Of a stretch of DNA of 64,000 nucleotides, positions 48,536 to 61,982 are shown piece by piece. Source of the DNA: Enterobacter ludwigii (GTDB taxonomy: Bacteria; Pseudomonadota; Gammaproteobacteria; Enterobacterales; Enterobacteriaceae). Every line of letters starts with the position of its first letter. The first letter of the stretch is position 1. The stretch lies in contig CP083824.1 of assembly GCA_023023105.1 (NCBI GenBank), forward strand, positions 3,038,001 to 3,102,000. The letters are read 5' to 3'. A model generated the notes under the pieces. That model saw nothing but the letters and a program-made list of their open reading frames with translations. It was not told where the DNA came from and did no database searches. Made by a program: the position numbers and the translations under genes.

Positions 48536-49954
48536 TCAGCTATGATGATAACCGCCACCCAGTGCCGACGTCAGCTGCAGCGTGGCGTCGATATACTGAC
48601 CTTTCAGCATCAACCCGGCGAGCTGTTCTTTGAGTGCCGGTATTCTGGCTTCACTGACCCGTGAACCCGCGATAATACCCGCACTAAAACGTGCCTGCGC
48701 CAGGGCCACAACGCGCGCCGCATCATTTTCGACCTGCAGCTGTTGGCGATTTTTCGCCATCAGGGTTTCGACTTCACTGGCTGTACGTGCCACCTGATTA
48801 ACCGCCTCCACCACCGCTTTGTTGTAACTGGCGACCGAGAGATTATTTTGCGCCTGGGCGATATCAAGGTTCGCATTTAGTCTGCCGCTGTCGAAAATCG
48901 GCAGTGTCAGCCCCGCTGTCACCCCCATCTGCTGCGCTGAAGAACGGAACAGGTCGCTCAGGTGGAGCGCATCCTGCTGTAAGAATGCCATCAGATTCAC
49001 ATCAGGATAAAAAGCCGCTCTGGCCGCCTCCACCTCGCTCATGGAGGCTTCGATATACCAGTGTGCCTCCTGAAGATCCGGTCGACGCGCCAGCAGTTCA
49101 TACCCCAGCGTTGACGGTAGAGAGGCATCGACCGTCGGCAGCGCATGCCGCGAAAGCGTCACGGAGGAGGAATTCGTTAGCGCAACCAGACGCGCCTCAA
49201 CGGCTTTCATCTTCCCGTTGACTTCCGCCAGCTGTTCTTCGGTTTTGCTGGCGTTGATATCGGTTTCAACCCCTTCAACGGAAGAGGTGATCCCGTGCTG
49301 ATAGAGCTCACGGTCGGCGCCGATAATGTTGTCCTGTTCATGTTTGATCTGGACGAGGACATCCTGCACTGCGGCCTGAGTTTGCCACTCCCAGTAGAGC
49401 CGGGCCACGCTGCTGGCCAGCAGTTGTCGGGTTTGCTCCAGCTCCGCTTTTTGCGCATTCACTCGGCCTATACGGGCTTCAACCTGCGCGCGATTTTTCC
49501 CCCACAGATCGAGATCCCAGCCAGCGGTCAGACCAAAGGTGCCGTTTGTGTACCAGGGCCCGGTAGTACCTGCCGCCGGGTCGGTAATCGCAAAGGGTCC
49601 CATCAGCCCTTCAGCGGACATTTTCTGGCGTTCCGCATCGGCGGAAAAATTAATTTGCGGACCGTCTGCCGCCATGACGGCTTTGGCCTGAGCTTCGGCA
49701 AGCGTAATGCGCTGGCGGGCAATCTGCATATCCGGCGCGTCGTTCAGCGCTTTGGCAATCAGCGAATTAAGCTCAGGATCGTTATAGTCTTTCCACCACT
49801 CATTTTTCGGCCATGCTGAAGCATGGAGTGTTGTATTAACCGACGCTGTTACTGATTGCGTCTTCAGGGGAGATACCGTGGTATGTTCCGGCGCGCAGGC
49901 CACCAGAATAAAAGCAACGGGGAAACTCAGAGATAAAATAAGAGAACGTTTCAT
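48536..49954 (-). CDS. mdtQ: Outer-membrane efflux lipoprotein MdtQ
   Basis: A 472-residue TolC/OprM-type outer-membrane factor (NodT family). Lipobox LVAC with the cysteine at about residue 20; two OEP repeats of long helices follow (AEAQAKAVMAADGPQINFSA near 100). Start ATG 49954 (MKRSLILSL); four upstream codons from 49966 are possible. In E. coli K-12 the equivalent is a pseudogene as I recall; here the frame is complete. No inner-membrane pump is adjacent. Confidence 0.88.
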   Translation of the reverse strand: MKRSLILSLSFPVAFILVACAPEHTTVSPLKTQSVTASVNTTLHASAWPKNEWWKDYNDPELNSLIAKALNDAPDMQIARQRITLAEAQAKAVMAADGPQINFSADAERQKMSAEGLMGPFAITDPAAGTTGPWYTNGTFGLTAGWDLDLWGKNRAQVEARIGRVNAQKAELEQTRQLLASSVARLYWEWQTQAAVQDVLVQIKHEQDNIIGADRELYQHGITSSVEGVETDINASKTEEQLAEVNGKMKAVEARLVALTNSSSVTLSRHALPTVDASLPSTLGYELLARRPDLQEAHWYIEASMSEVEAARAAFYPDVNLMAFLQQDALHLSDLFRSSAQQMGVTAGLTLPIFDSGRLNANLDIAQAQNNLSVASYNKAVVEAVNQVARTASEVETLMAKNRQQLQVENDAARVVALAQARFSAGIIAGSRVSEARIPALKEQLAGLMLKGQYIDATLQLTSALGGGYHHS

Positions 49955-50099
49955 TACGCCACACACTCAAAAAATAAAGGCGAAAATTACGCTTAATGCT
50001 GTTTATTTTTTTAGGAATGCGTGGCAATGGGGACATTGTTATACATTTACATAATTGGAAAAATATTCACTAAATGAATTAATTATATATTCATATTTA

Positions 50100-51032
50100 T
50101 TATTTTGATTGAATAACCCGCGCAATATCACCAGACGTTTGTAGTGTGCGGATCTCCTGAAACAGCCCCAACGCCTCGCTATATTCTTTGCGCAAATAAC
50201 TCAGCCACTGTTTAATTCGCGCGACATGATATAGCCCGGTGTCACCCTGTTTTTCCAGACGACTGTATTTTTGCAGCAGCGTGACGACGTCTGCCCACGG
50301 CATTCGCGGTTCGTTATATTTTACCACCCGGCTGAGGTTAGGTACGTTAAGCGCGCCGCGGCCGATCATCACCGCATTGCAGCCTGTCTCTTTCAGACAT
50401 GCCTGCGCGCTCTCGTAATCCCAGATTTCACCGTTGGCGATAACAGGAATAGTCAGCCTTTTACGGATCTCACCGATCGCCTGCCAGTTAATACGCTCGG
50501 CTTTGTAGCCATCTTCTTTCGTGCGGCCATGCACCACCAGCTCCGTGGCACCGGCCTGCTGTACAGCATCGGCAATTTCAAACTGCCGGGCGTCGCTGTC
50601 CCAGCCCAGACGCACCTTTACCGTCACCGGTAAATGCCCAGGCACAGCTTCACGCATCGCCTTCGCACCACGGTAAATGAGTTCTGGATCTTTCAGCAGT
50701 GTCGCCCCACCGCCGCTGCCGTTCACCAGCTTCGACGGACATCCGCAGTTGAGATCCACCCCGTAAGACCCGAGCTCGACCGCGCGGGCAGCGTTTTCCG
50801 CCAGCCATTCAGGGTACTGACCGAGCAACTGAATACGTACCAGCGTACCGGAGGAGGTACGGCTCTGGTTGTGCAGCTCGGGGCAAAGTCGGTAGAAGGA
50901 TTTTACTGGCAACAACATATCGACCACGCGCAGAAACTCCGTCACGCAGAGATCGTAGTCGTTCACCTCGGTCAGAAGCTCGCGCACGAGAGAGTCGAGC
51001 ACGCCTTCCATTGGGGCCAGTAAAACACGCAT
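50100..51032 (-). CDS. dusC: tRNA-dihydrouridine(16) synthase
   Basis: A 310-residue FMN TIM-barrel enzyme making dihydrouridine at position 16 of t[23 protein letters not shown] contains the catalytic cysteine, and [11 protein letters not shown] and [12 protein letters not shown] are the FMN phosphate region. The start was set at [11 protein letters not shown] (ATG 51032), matching the family; upstream open frame is not conserved. Confidence 0.95.
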   Translation of the reverse strand: MRVLLAPMEGVLDSLVRELLTEVNDYDLCVTEFLRVVDMLLPVKSFYRLCPELHNQSRTSSGTLVRIQLLGQYPEWLAENAARAVELGSYGVDLNCGCPSKLVNGSGGGATLLKDPELIYRGAKAMREAVPGHLPVTVKVRLGWDSDARQFEIADAVQQAGATELVVHGRTKEDGYKAERINWQAIGEIRKRLTIPVIANGEIWDYESAQACLKETGCNAVMIGRGALNVPNLSRVVKYNEPRMPWADVVTLLQKYSRLEKQGDTGLYHVARIKQWLSYLRKEYSEALGLFQEIRTLQTSGDIARVIQSK

Positions 51033-51163
51033 ATCAGTACCTGTGAAAAAAGACGCGCTATAGTATCTGCTCTGTATGTATGTGGAAAGTCCGACGTTCC
51101 ATTCTGGAATGTCTGGTATGCTCAAAATTCATGATGTGATCCATGGCACATTTTCAGGTTTAA

Positions 51164-52287
<1,124 letters not shown>

Positions 52288-52314
52288 AATTTGCGATGCG
52301 TCGCGCAAATTTCA

Positions 52315-53301
<987 letters not shown>

Positions 53302-53308
53302 TCCTTCC

Positions 53309-53328
53309 GGCGGGCAGAAATGCCCGCC
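53309..53328. terminator. Hairpin after cdd
   Basis: GGCGGGCA-GAAA-TGCCCGCC has an 8-bp stem with a GNRA-type loop, 8 bases past the cdd stop. No T-run follows, so it may stabilise the mRNA end more than terminate. Confidence 0.5.
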
Positions 53329-53391
53329 ACGTTGCTGAAAAACCCCTCAGTTGAGTCGCTGTTTCTTGCGCTATCCAGGCGGGTAAAGTAG

Positions 53392-54148
<757 letters not shown>

Positions 54149-54251
54149 CATCACCTTTATACTTTCTTTACGCCGGGCCTGACGCTTTTTATCTCCCCTT
54201 TATGCCGCCCCCTTTAAGCTGAGTTCACTGCCGCTACGGCTTCATTGAAGA

Positions 54252-55658
54252 ATGACTATGAACTCAATCATAAATGCGTTTTTCCTGAAAAGTCTCCGTC
54301 CGTATTTTAACTTCCCGGGCTTATCTCTCCCGACGGCGCTCAATTCAGGCCTCTGGCTGGATGAAAAAATTGAGGCGATGCAGCACAGTATCCCGATGGA
54401 GGTCACGGATTATCTGGAGCGTTATCCGCTGACAAAACATATTGATGTTTACCTGAACGATATCAATGGCATTATGCGCGGCAAGCGTCTCTCAGTGGAA
54501 AGCATGCTGACGCTGGAAAAAGGCTGCTACTTTCCTCTCTCCGTCTATTCCATGGGCCAGAAAGGAATAATTTCCGCCCCGCTTCATGATGAACCAGACC
54601 GGCTGTGCATCCCCGTCTCCGGTTCCCTGTGCCCTTCTGCGCAAGATCCACAGCACAATGCGCAGATCCTGCTGACGATGAAAGACAGCAACGGCCAGCC
54701 CTGCCCATTTGAACCACGAGTAATACTGCAAAATGTCCTGGCCCGTTTCCACCAGCACGGGCTATTCCCGGTGATTGCCCCGGAAATTGAGTTCTATCTG
54801 ACGGGCAGAGAAACTCAGGATCCACAGAATCAGGGCTGCTTTCATATGGATACCTCGACAGCACACGCAGCGCTGTTTGACGAGCTGGAACAGCTAGCTC
54901 AACTTCAACGCATCCCTCTGACCGGGATCGTGGCAGAAGCTGAACCCGGCCAGTTCGAGTTAAACCTGAAGCATAGCCATCGTGTCGTTGAAGTATGTGA
55001 TAACGTGCTGGCACTACGACGTCTGACCCGACACGTGGCTGAACAGCATGGCCTGCAGGCCAGTTTTATGGCAAAACCGTTCAGTCAGCAGTCCGGCAGC
55101 GGCCTGCATTTCCACTTCAGTCTGAACGATAGCCACGGCAAAAACGTCTTTGCCTCACCAGGGAATGAGCTTAATAGCATGATGCGTTTATGCATCGCGG
55201 GCCAGCTTGCACTGATGCCTGCCTCCATCGCCGTGATTGCTCCGGGCGTCAACGCGTTTCGCCGCCTGCGTAAAAACCTGACAGAACCCTTATTTAACTC
55301 CTGGGGTTATAACACCCGCTCCGCTGCACTGCGCATTCCCTGCTCGGATGAGAACAACTGTCGTATTGAGTACCGACTGGCCGGGGCCGATGCGAATCCA
55401 TATCTGGTGGCAGCCACCATCCTGACCGGTATGCTGTACGGGCTGGAAAACATCGACGAAGAAGATTTACCAGAACCGCAGCAGGATGACCCGGTTCTGC
55501 CGCTGTTTCAGCAGGAAGCCATTGAGACATTTGCCCGCTGTCAGTATCTCACCAACAGCCTGGGCGAGGCTTTTTCCGAACAGTGGATCGCCTGCAAGCT
55601 TGCTGAACTCGACTGGTTTGAGAGCATCGTGACCAAAGAAGAGTCGAATCTGGCGTGA
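54252..55658 (+). CDS. Glutamine synthetase-family protein (PuuA-like)
   Basis: A 468-residue GS-fold enzyme, closer to gamma-glutamyl-polyamine synthetase than to GlnA in length. Metal and nucleotide motifs: APEIEFYL (E-x-E), HFHFSLND (H-x-H), FRRLRKNL and CRIEYRLAGADANPYL. No adenylylation tyrosine loop of GlnA is evident. Stands alone between sanA and mglC, where E. coli has other genes. Substrate may be a polyamine such as putrescine, or the 1,3-diaminopropane made by dat-ddc; this is inference. Confidence 0.82.
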   Translation: MTMNSIINAFFLKSLRPYFNFPGLSLPTALNSGLWLDEKIEAMQHSIPMEVTDYLERYPLTKHIDVYLNDINGIMRGKRLSVESMLTLEKGCYFPLSVYSMGQKGIISAPLHDEPDRLCIPVSGSLCPSAQDPQHNAQILLTMKDSNGQPCPFEPRVILQNVLARFHQHGLFPVIAPEIEFYLTGRETQDPQNQGCFHMDTSTAHAALFDELEQLAQLQRIPLTGIVAEAEPGQFELNLKHSHRVVEVCDNVLALRRLTRHVAEQHGLQASFMAKPFSQQSGSGLHFHFSLNDSHGKNVFASPGNELNSMMRLCIAGQLALMPASIAVIAPGVNAFRRLRKNLTEPLFNSWGYNTRSAALRIPCSDENNCRIEYRLAGADANPYLVAATILTGMLYGLENIDEEDLPEPQQDDPVLPLFQQEAIETFARCQYLTNSLGEAFSEQWIACKLAELDWFESIVTKEESNLA

Positions 55659-55670
55659 GGAATAAAAAAG

Positions 55671-55689
55671 CCCGCTCAATGAGCGGGCC
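55671..55689 (-). terminator. Terminator of mglBAC
   Basis: GCCCGCTC-AAT-GAGCGGGC, an 8-bp stem, then TTTTTTATT on the minus strand. Also 12 bases past the convergent PuuA-like gene. Confidence 0.88.
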
Positions 55690-55707
55690 GGGTGACGCAA
55701 AAAGGCA

Positions 55708-56718
55708 TTATTTTTTACGTGCGTACTTCAGGGAATCCAGCGCAACCGCGAAGATAATGATGGCGCCTTTGATGATGTACTGCCAGTACGGGTTCACACC
55801 GATGTAGGTCAGACCGTAGTTGATCACGGTGAAGATAATCACACCGGTCACCACGCCGAGCACAGTACCCACGCCGCCGCTGAAGGAGACGCCACCCACC
55901 ACACAGGCTGCGATCGCATCCAACTCATACATGAAACCGAGGTTGTTGGTTGCAGAGCCGATACGGCCCGCTTCCAGCATCCCGCCGAAGGCGTAGAACA
56001 CACCAGACAGGGCATAGATGATGAGCAGGTTCAGAGCAACGTTTACGCCGGAGACTTTCGCCGCTTCCGGGTTACCGCCGATAGCGAAGATGTTCTTACC
56101 GAAACGGGTTTTGTTCCACAGGATCCAGACGAAGGCCACCGCAATCAGCGCATAGAAGGTGATATACGACAGGCGAAAGCTGCCCAGCGCGATAAACCCT
56201 TGCGTAAAGGTCGAGAAGCCGCTGTCGAAACCAGAAATTGGAGACGCACCGACGAAGTCGTAGTACAGGGAGTTGATACCGTAAACGATGATCATCGTAC
56301 CTAACGTGGTGATGAATGGCGTCACGTTCAGATAAGCGATAATGATGCCGTTAATCAGACCAATCACCGCGCCAATGGCACAGACAATCAGGATCACCAC
56401 GAAAATCGGCATGGTTGCCATTTCCGGGAACACCTTGTTGGCGTTTTCCATCGACTGCAACAGGGTGGCTGCAATAACCGCAGCAAGGCCAACCTGACGC
56501 CCTGCGGAAAGGTCAGTACCCTGGGTCACAATCAGCCCCGCCACGCCCAACGCGATGATAATACGCACGGATGACTGGGTCAGAATGTTACTCAGGTTCA
56601 GCAGACTTAAGAACGTAGGGTCCTGGAAAATGATGATAGCCAGCAGGACTAAAAGAACAACGTAAATACCGCCTTCTTTCAGGTAAGTGAGAAAACTTTT
56701 TTTATTTAACGCACTCAT
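55708..56718 (-). CDS. mglC: Galactose/methyl-galactoside ABC permease
   Basis: A 336-residue BPD_transp_2-type permease with about 10 helices (GVGTVLGVVTGVIIFTVINY near the end). It forms the channel for D-galactose and beta-methyl-galactoside with MglA. It lies 15 bases after mglA. Confidence 0.96.
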   Translation of the reverse strand: MSALNKKSFLTYLKEGGIYVVLLVLLAIIIFQDPTFLSLLNLSNILTQSSVRIIIALGVAGLIVTQGTDLSAGRQVGLAAVIAATLLQSMENANKVFPEMATMPIFVVILIVCAIGAVIGLINGIIIAYLNVTPFITTLGTMIIVYGINSLYYDFVGASPISGFDSGFSTFTQGFIALGSFRLSYITFYALIAVAFVWILWNKTRFGKNIFAIGGNPEAAKVSGVNVALNLLIIYALSGVFYAFGGMLEAGRIGSATNNLGFMYELDAIAACVVGGVSFSGGVGTVLGVVTGVIIFTVINYGLTYIGVNPYWQYIIKGAIIIFAVALDSLKYARKK

Positions 56719-56733
56719 GAGGAGCCCCTGATC

Positions 56734-58254
56734 TTAAAGGTGCAAAGACGCTAAACGCAAAATTTCGTTTTGCGTTGTCGTTTTGGTGTCAACAATACCG
56801 GCAACGAGACCATTGCTCATAACCAGAATACGGTCTGTGATCCCTAACAATTCCGGCATTTCGGAAGAAATAATAATGATCCCTTTATTCTTTTTCGCCA
56901 GTTCAGCAATCAGTTGATAAATTTCGAATTTCGCACCAACGTCAATACCGCGGGTCGGTTCATCCAGCATCAGAATTTCTGGCTGAGTTAATAACCAACG
57001 ACCGATAATCACTTTCTGCTGGTTGCCGCCCGAAAGCGAACCAATTTGTGTGCGGTGGCCAGGTGTTTTAACACGCATAGAGTCAATTACCCATTGGGTA
57101 TCGCTTTTCATGCGGGAGTTATCCAGCAGACCAACTTTGTTTTTATAGTTACGAATATTCGAAATTAACGAGTTAAAGTTAATATCCAGATAAGCGTAAA
57201 TACCGGTAGAACGACGCTCTTCCGTCACCAGCGCAAAACCATTATTAATGGCTTCGTTGGCGTTGTGGTTATTGATTTTCTTACCATGGAGCGTAATGGT
57301 GCCTTCCGCTTTCTCACGGATACCAAACAGGGTTTCCACGATATCGGTACGTTTGGCTCCGACCAGCCCTGCGATCCCCAGAATTTCGCCTTTATGCAAG
57401 TCGAAGGAGACATCGCGAATGGATGGCTGACGCAGTGAAGTCAGGTTACGCACCTCAAGGATCACTTCACCCGGCTTGTTTTCTTTGTCCGGGAAGCGCT
57501 GGTTCAGCGAGCGGCCGACCATCATGGCGATGATCTTGTCCATGTCCAGCCCTTCGAGAGGCTGAGTGGCAATCCACTGACCGTCACGCAGGATGGTAAT
57601 CTCATCACAGAGCTGGAAGATCTCTTCCATTTTGTGGGAGATATACACAATGCCGCAGCCGCGATCTTTAAGTTTACGAATAATGGTAAAAAGGTGGTTA
57701 ACCTCTTTTTCCGTTAATGACGATGTCGGTTCGTCCATGATGACGATTTTTGCATCATAGGAGAACGCTTTGGCAATTTCGATCATCTGCATTTGAGATA
57801 CAGATAATGTCCCTACGCGGGCGCGCGGATCAATATCAATATCCAGCTCATCGAAAATCGCTTTGGTGTCGCGGTACATTTTGTCCTGATCGACAAAGAC
57901 ACCTTTGGTTGGATAACGACCCAACCACATGTTATCCATCACTGAACGCTGCAGCACCAGGTTTAATTCCTGGTGAACCATCGAGATACCGTTTTCCAGT
58001 GCTTCTTTTGCTGAATGGAAATCGATCTCTTTCCCCTGAAAAAGAATACTGCCAGAATCTTTTTGATAGATCCCAAAAAGACATTTTAATAATGTTGATT
58101 TACCTGCACCGTTCTCTCCCATCAAAGCATGAATAGAGTGAGGACGAACTTTTAAATTAACATTATCGAGTGCCTTAACACCGGGAAATGACTTGTTGAT
58201 ACCGTTCATTTCCAACAAGTATTCACCGGACGACTGAGTAGTTGTGCTGACCAT
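56734..58254 (-). CDS. mglA: Galactose ABC transporter ATPase (two ABC domains)
   Basis: A 506-residue fused double ABC protein. N-half: Walker [10 protein letters not shown], Walker [13 protein letters not shown]-half: degenerate Walker [10 protein letters not shown] but good signature LSGGNQQKV and Walker [13 protein letters not shown], the usual pattern for sugar importers of this class. Start ATG 58254 (MVSTTTQSS); GTG or ATG further up adds 8 residues outside the family. Confidence 0.96.
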   Translation of the reverse strand: MVSTTTQSSGEYLLEMNGINKSFPGVKALDNVNLKVRPHSIHALMGENGAGKSTLLKCLFGIYQKDSGSILFQGKEIDFHSAKEALENGISMVHQELNLVLQRSVMDNMWLGRYPTKGVFVDQDKMYRDTKAIFDELDIDIDPRARVGTLSVSQMQMIEIAKAFSYDAKIVIMDEPTSSLTEKEVNHLFTIIRKLKDRGCGIVYISHKMEEIFQLCDEITILRDGQWIATQPLEGLDMDKIIAMMVGRSLNQRFPDKENKPGEVILEVRNLTSLRQPSIRDVSFDLHKGEILGIAGLVGAKRTDIVETLFGIREKAEGTITLHGKKINNHNANEAINNGFALVTEERRSTGIYAYLDINFNSLISNIRNYKNKVGLLDNSRMKSDTQWVIDSMRVKTPGHRTQIGSLSGGNQQKVIIGRWLLTQPEILMLDEPTRGIDVGAKFEIYQLIAELAKKNKGIIIISSEMPELLGITDRILVMSNGLVAGIVDTKTTTQNEILRLASLHL

Positions 58255-58333
58255 AATTATACCTTGTTGGCCTCGCATATCGCGTTATAAAAGGGCGCAA
58301 CAAGTTGCGCCCAGTGAAGACAGTACTAATTAC

Positions 58334-59332
58334 TTATTTACCGATAAACTCAGCCAGGTTGGACTGGTCTACGCCCACGTAAGGTACGCGAACGATTTTG
58401 TTTTCAATCTTCCAGTTGGTGCCATCAGCAGCGCCTTTACCGTCGGCCAGGTTTTTCGCCAGATCGAAGGTTGCTTTCGCCTGGTTGTTGGCATCGTTCA
58501 GAACGGTACCGGCCATTGCACCCGATTTAACCAGTGCCAGTGCTTCTGGCAGCGCATCCACACCGAATACAGGAATGGAAGATTTGTTGTGTGCTTTCAG
58601 CGCTTCTACTGCACCCATTGCCATCGCATCGTTGTTGGCGATAACCACTTCGATTTTGTTAGCATTCGGGCCAGACAGCCACGCGTCCATCTTATCTTTC
58701 GCCTGAGCGGTATCCCACATTGCGGTATCTAACGCCAGCTGCTGGGTTTTCAGGCCTTTATCGTTCAGCTCTTTAATAACGTAAGTGGTACGGGCTTCAG
58801 CATCCGGATGGCCTGGTTCGCCTTTCAACAGAACGAACTGGATCTGACCGTCTTTGTTCAGGTCCCAGTTCGGGTTCGCCGCCCAGTGTTTAGCGATCAG
58901 ATCGCCCTGAATAATGCCGGACTCTTTGGAGTCAGTACCGACGTAATACGCTTTGTCATAGCTGTCCAGCGCTTTACGGGAAGGTTCTTTGTTGAAGAAG
59001 ACGATTGGCACATTCTGGCCGCGCGCTTTTTCGATAACTGTGCCTGCTGCAGCCGGGTCAACCAGGTTGATTGCCAGCGCTTTCACGCCTTTAGCCAGCA
59101 GAACGTCGATCTGGTCGTTCTGTTTGGACTGGTCGTTCTGGGAGTCATTCATCAGCAGCTGAACATCTGGCGCTGCTTTCGCATCTTTCTCGATCGCTTT
59201 ACGCACAACAGACATGAAGTTGTCGTCGTATTTATAGATGGTCACACCAATACGGGTATCCGCAGCGTGCGCTGCTGCACCAAAAAGCATGCTTGCCATT
59301 ACAGCAGACAGGGTCAACACCTTCTTATTCAT
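58334..59332 (-). CDS. mglB: Galactose/glucose-binding protein
   Basis: A 332-residue periplasmic binding protein, same as E. coli. Signal peptide cut after AAHA (residue 23), mature [16 protein letters not shown]. It feeds the MglAC transporter and the Trg chemoreceptor. The calcium-binding loop DLNKDGQIQ is visible. First gene of mglBAC. Confidence 0.97.
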   Translation of the reverse strand: MNKKVLTLSAVMASMLFGAAAHAADTRIGVTIYKYDDNFMSVVRKAIEKDAKAAPDVQLLMNDSQNDQSKQNDQIDVLLAKGVKALAINLVDPAAAGTVIEKARGQNVPIVFFNKEPSRKALDSYDKAYYVGTDSKESGIIQGDLIAKHWAANPNWDLNKDGQIQFVLLKGEPGHPDAEARTTYVIKELNDKGLKTQQLALDTAMWDTAQAKDKMDAWLSGPNANKIEVVIANNDAMAMGAVEALKAHNKSSIPVFGVDALPEALALVKSGAMAGTVLNDANNQAKATFDLAKNLADGKGAADGTNWKIENKIVRVPYVGVDQSNLAEFIGK

Positions 59333-59554
59333 GGTATCTCCGGTTTTTTTTATGCAGGGTAGTTCTTGTGAATAACGATCGGCAGGCGGGTGTTAATAAA
59401 ACGTTACTGACCGCCGAAGTTCACTTATAAAATTTCTATCTTCCGTGTTCGGTAACGCTCCAGAAATGCGTTTTATTCGTTGTTTGCGGCACATTGGCTA
59501 TAGTGAAAGTGAATAATCACTGTTACATAGCGTTTCAGCCCCTAAAACGCTGAC

Positions 59555-59614
59555 ATCATAGTCAGCGCCTTGTTAAGATACTGTGAATTTACTCACAGAT
59601 TGAAAACGGTTACA
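59555..59614 (-). promoter_or_regulatory. mgl promoter: CRP site, gal operator and -10
   Basis: On the minus strand: gal operator TGTAACCGTTTTCA (59601-59614), CRP site TGTGAGTAAATTCACA (59582-59597), and -10 TATGAT (59555-59560). The CRP centre lies about 41.5 bases from the expected start, a class II activator position. This copies the E. coli mglB control region, bound by GalS/GalR. Confidence 0.88.
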
Positions 59615-59627
59615 TCAGCTCATGTAA

Positions 59628-60650
59628 TCAGTTAGTGATCGGAACCACAATTTGCCGAGCGGCGACAGAATGACGGCGAACTAAAGTCGGCATAAAACAG
59701 TGGGTTGCCCCTTGATCCAGCAGCCCTGCCGCCCCTTGTAACGCCAGCTCAGTCGCCAGTTTCGCCATAGAGGCAATGGGGTAGCGCACCGTTGTCAGCT
59801 GCGGGTCGGTGTAACGGGCAATTGGAATATCATCAAAACCAATGAGTGATAAATGCTGTGGCACCGCAATGCCGTTATCTTTCAGCGCCGTCAGGGCGCC
59901 TGCCGCCATGCTGTCGTTATAGGCAAACACCGCAGACAGCTGCAAATTACGGCCCAGTAGCTCCACCATCGCCGCTTCACCGCCCTGCATGTCCGGCGTG
60001 CCGGTTCCCACCCAGCTCTCGGATGGCGTAATGCCGTGCTCTTTCAGGGCGTTCTGCCACCCCTCGCGCCGCAGATCGTCATCTTCAATATGATGGCTGG
60101 AGGCCAGATAACCGACCCGCTGATGTCCGTTGTTGATGAGCATTTTCGTGGCCATCATGGCGCCGCTGACGTTATCCAGCCCGACGCAGCGGTGGGCATA
60201 GCCGGGGACGATGCGGTTGATCAGCACCATACCCGGGATCTGCTCCATCAATCCGGTTAGCTCTTCATCGCTCAAGGCTTTTGAATGGACAATCAAGGCG
60301 TTACAGCGCTGGCGGATCAGCACTTCAATGGCATGACGTTCTTTTTCCGCCTCATGGTAGCTATTGCCGATCAGGACATATTTCTGATGCTGCTGGGCGA
60401 CCATATCGACCGCTTTCACCAGTGCGCCGAAAAAGGCATCCGAAACATCCATTACCACCACGCCGATGGTGTCGCTGACCTGCGTCGCAAGCGCCTGGGC
60501 ATTGGCATTTGGCCGATACCCGAGCTGAGTCACGGCTTTCATTACGGTTTCACGGGTTTCAGGGCTGACCAGCGCGCTGTTATTCAGCACGCGTGAGACG
60601 GTAGCCACAGAAACACCCGCCTGGCGGGCGACGTCACGAATGGTGATCAT
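59628..60650 (-). CDS. galS: Galactose isorepressor GalS
   Basis: A 340-residue LacI-family repressor of the mgl operon. The helix-turn-helix is at 1-24 ([20 protein letters not shown]), with the hinge near 50 and the sugar domain ending at 340. The start was set at MITIRDV (ATG 60650); three codons upstream are a minor alternative. It ends only 14 bases before the mglB operator. Confidence 0.95.
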   Translation of the reverse strand: MITIRDVARQAGVSVATVSRVLNNSALVSPETRETVMKAVTQLGYRPNANAQALATQVSDTIGVVVMDVSDAFFGALVKAVDMVAQQHQKYVLIGNSYHEAEKERHAIEVLIRQRCNALIVHSKALSDEELTGLMEQIPGMVLINRIVPGYAHRCVGLDNVSGAMMATKMLINNGHQRVGYLASSHHIEDDDLRREGWQNALKEHGITPSESWVGTGTPDMQGGEAAMVELLGRNLQLSAVFAYNDSMAAGALTALKDNGIAVPQHLSLIGFDDIPIARYTDPQLTTVRYPIASMAKLATELALQGAAGLLDQGATHCFMPTLVRRHSVAARQIVVPITN

Positions 60651-60713
60651 ATTCACCATCCTTCAAAGGATTGCAGCAACTCACAGACACCCCCTGTGTT
60701 TAGCAAGGTGGCT

Positions 60714-60774
60714 ATTCTGGCAGCGAGAGAAAGGGGACTACGTGAAGAAGCTCACACAGATGAAAACGCTTACA
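60714..60774 (-). promoter_or_regulatory. galS promoter: CRP site, gal operator and weak -10
   Basis: On the minus strand: TGTAAGCGTTTTCA (60761-60774), then CRP site TGTGAGCTTCTTCACG (60741-60756), and -10 CAGAAT (60714-60719). Same layout as the mgl promoter with one extra base between the two sites, consistent with galS autoregulation and catabolite control. Confidence 0.75.
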
Positions 60775-60805
60775 TCCGTTTTGTTAATGATTGTGATCCA
60801 GATCG

Positions 60806-61963
60806 TTATCTGGATGTATTTCTTAATGATACCCCTGACGCAAGTGCGGTTAACTGACGCCACATCCACTCCAGCGGTCCCTGGCGGAAATAACGTAGCC
60901 AGATAACAGAAAACGCCAGGTTAACCACCCAGACCGGAATAACAAACGCCAGCAGCGCCAGGCGGTCGAATTTCATAAACAGGCCAAATCGATAGAAAAG
61001 CGTGGTGCATATCAAGGTCTGCAGAATGTAATTGCTCAATGCCATACGGCCCACGCAGGCGATGGCGCTGACGATCCACAGGCGGGAAAGCGTCGGCCAG
61101 AAACCATAGATCAGCGCCGCATAGCCGATGGTCTGGAACGGTGCGCTCACTTCGCGCGGCACCTGAAGGAGGAACGCACACCAGCGGTAATCCCAGTGGA
61201 GGTGCCACTGCGCAATCACCGCCGGGAGGTTAATCAGCACGCCGAGCAGGACCAGCCCGGTGCCCGTGCGGCGATAGTGGCGCAGGCTAAATTCGCCTTT
61301 CAGCCAGCCGGTGCGCATCAGTGACGCGCCCATCAGCATCATACCCGCCAGCTGCCAGCCATATTGCGCTCCCAGCGCAAGCAGATTATCACCCAACATA
61401 TCCGCACGGTTGCTTATCGCCTCCGTGCCACCTTTCAGCTTCCAGTATTGCTCGTACTGGAGGTTAGCGGCATCCGGGATCCAGGAACGGTTTGTCGCTT
61501 CGCCAGAGATCATCCCCAGGAGTAAAAGTACCCCAAGCCCCATGACATAGAGCATCACGCCGGTGTTAAACAGGCTTTTTACGCTGTGCGCATCGCGAAT
61601 CAGACGCCAGCAAATGAGCCCGACTAACCCATACGCAAGAAGAATATCGCCGTCCCAGAAGAACAGGCCGTGGATAAACCCGAGCAGAACCAGCAGCGTC
61701 AGGCGCGACTGGATCCAGCGCGTACCGCGTTTAAGGAGCAGTTGCAGACCAGCGCCAAACAGCAGGGCAAACAGGGTGAGGAATTTAACCTGTGCAAAGA
61801 GATCGAGGATTGCCCACGTCCAGGCATCGCTGCGCGTGATGTCGCCATACCAGGCTGGGTTGAGATAAGCCGCCTTCGGCAGACCGAAGGCGCTGATATT
61901 AAGCAGCAGGATACCGAGAATGGCGACGCCGCGAACAAAATCGAGCGTGACGTTTCGCTCCAT
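60806..61963 (-). CDS. yeiB: DUF418 membrane protein YeiB
   Basis: A 385-residue multi-helix inner-membrane protein; N-terminal heparan-alpha-glucosaminide acetyltransferase-like region (LDFVRGVAILGILLLN) and C-terminal DUF418 domain. The start was set at MERNVTLDFV (ATG 61963), 19 bases past folE; upstream frame overlaps folE. Role unknown; always beside folE in enterobacteria. Confidence 0.93.
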   Translation of the reverse strand: MERNVTLDFVRGVAILGILLLNISAFGLPKAAYLNPAWYGDITRSDAWTWAILDLFAQVKFLTLFALLFGAGLQLLLKRGTRWIQSRLTLLVLLGFIHGLFFWDGDILLAYGLVGLICWRLIRDAHSVKSLFNTGVMLYVMGLGVLLLLGMISGEATNRSWIPDAANLQYEQYWKLKGGTEAISNRADMLGDNLLALGAQYGWQLAGMMLMGASLMRTGWLKGEFSLRHYRRTGTGLVLLGVLINLPAVIAQWHLHWDYRWCAFLLQVPREVSAPFQTIGYAALIYGFWPTLSRLWIVSAIACVGRMALSNYILQTLICTTLFYRFGLFMKFDRLALLAFVIPVWVVNLAFSVIWLRYFRQGPLEWMWRQLTALASGVSLRNTSR

Positions 61964-61982
61964 GGTCCCTGCCCTGTAAGAC

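Noticed and set aside
60640..60906. Small + strand frame with a hydrophobic stretch (LLMIVIQIVIWMYFLMIPL) between galS and yeiB
   Set aside because: It lies directly over the galS CRP site and operator and runs antisense into yeiB, with no ribosome site before its inner ATG or GTG; taken as chance.
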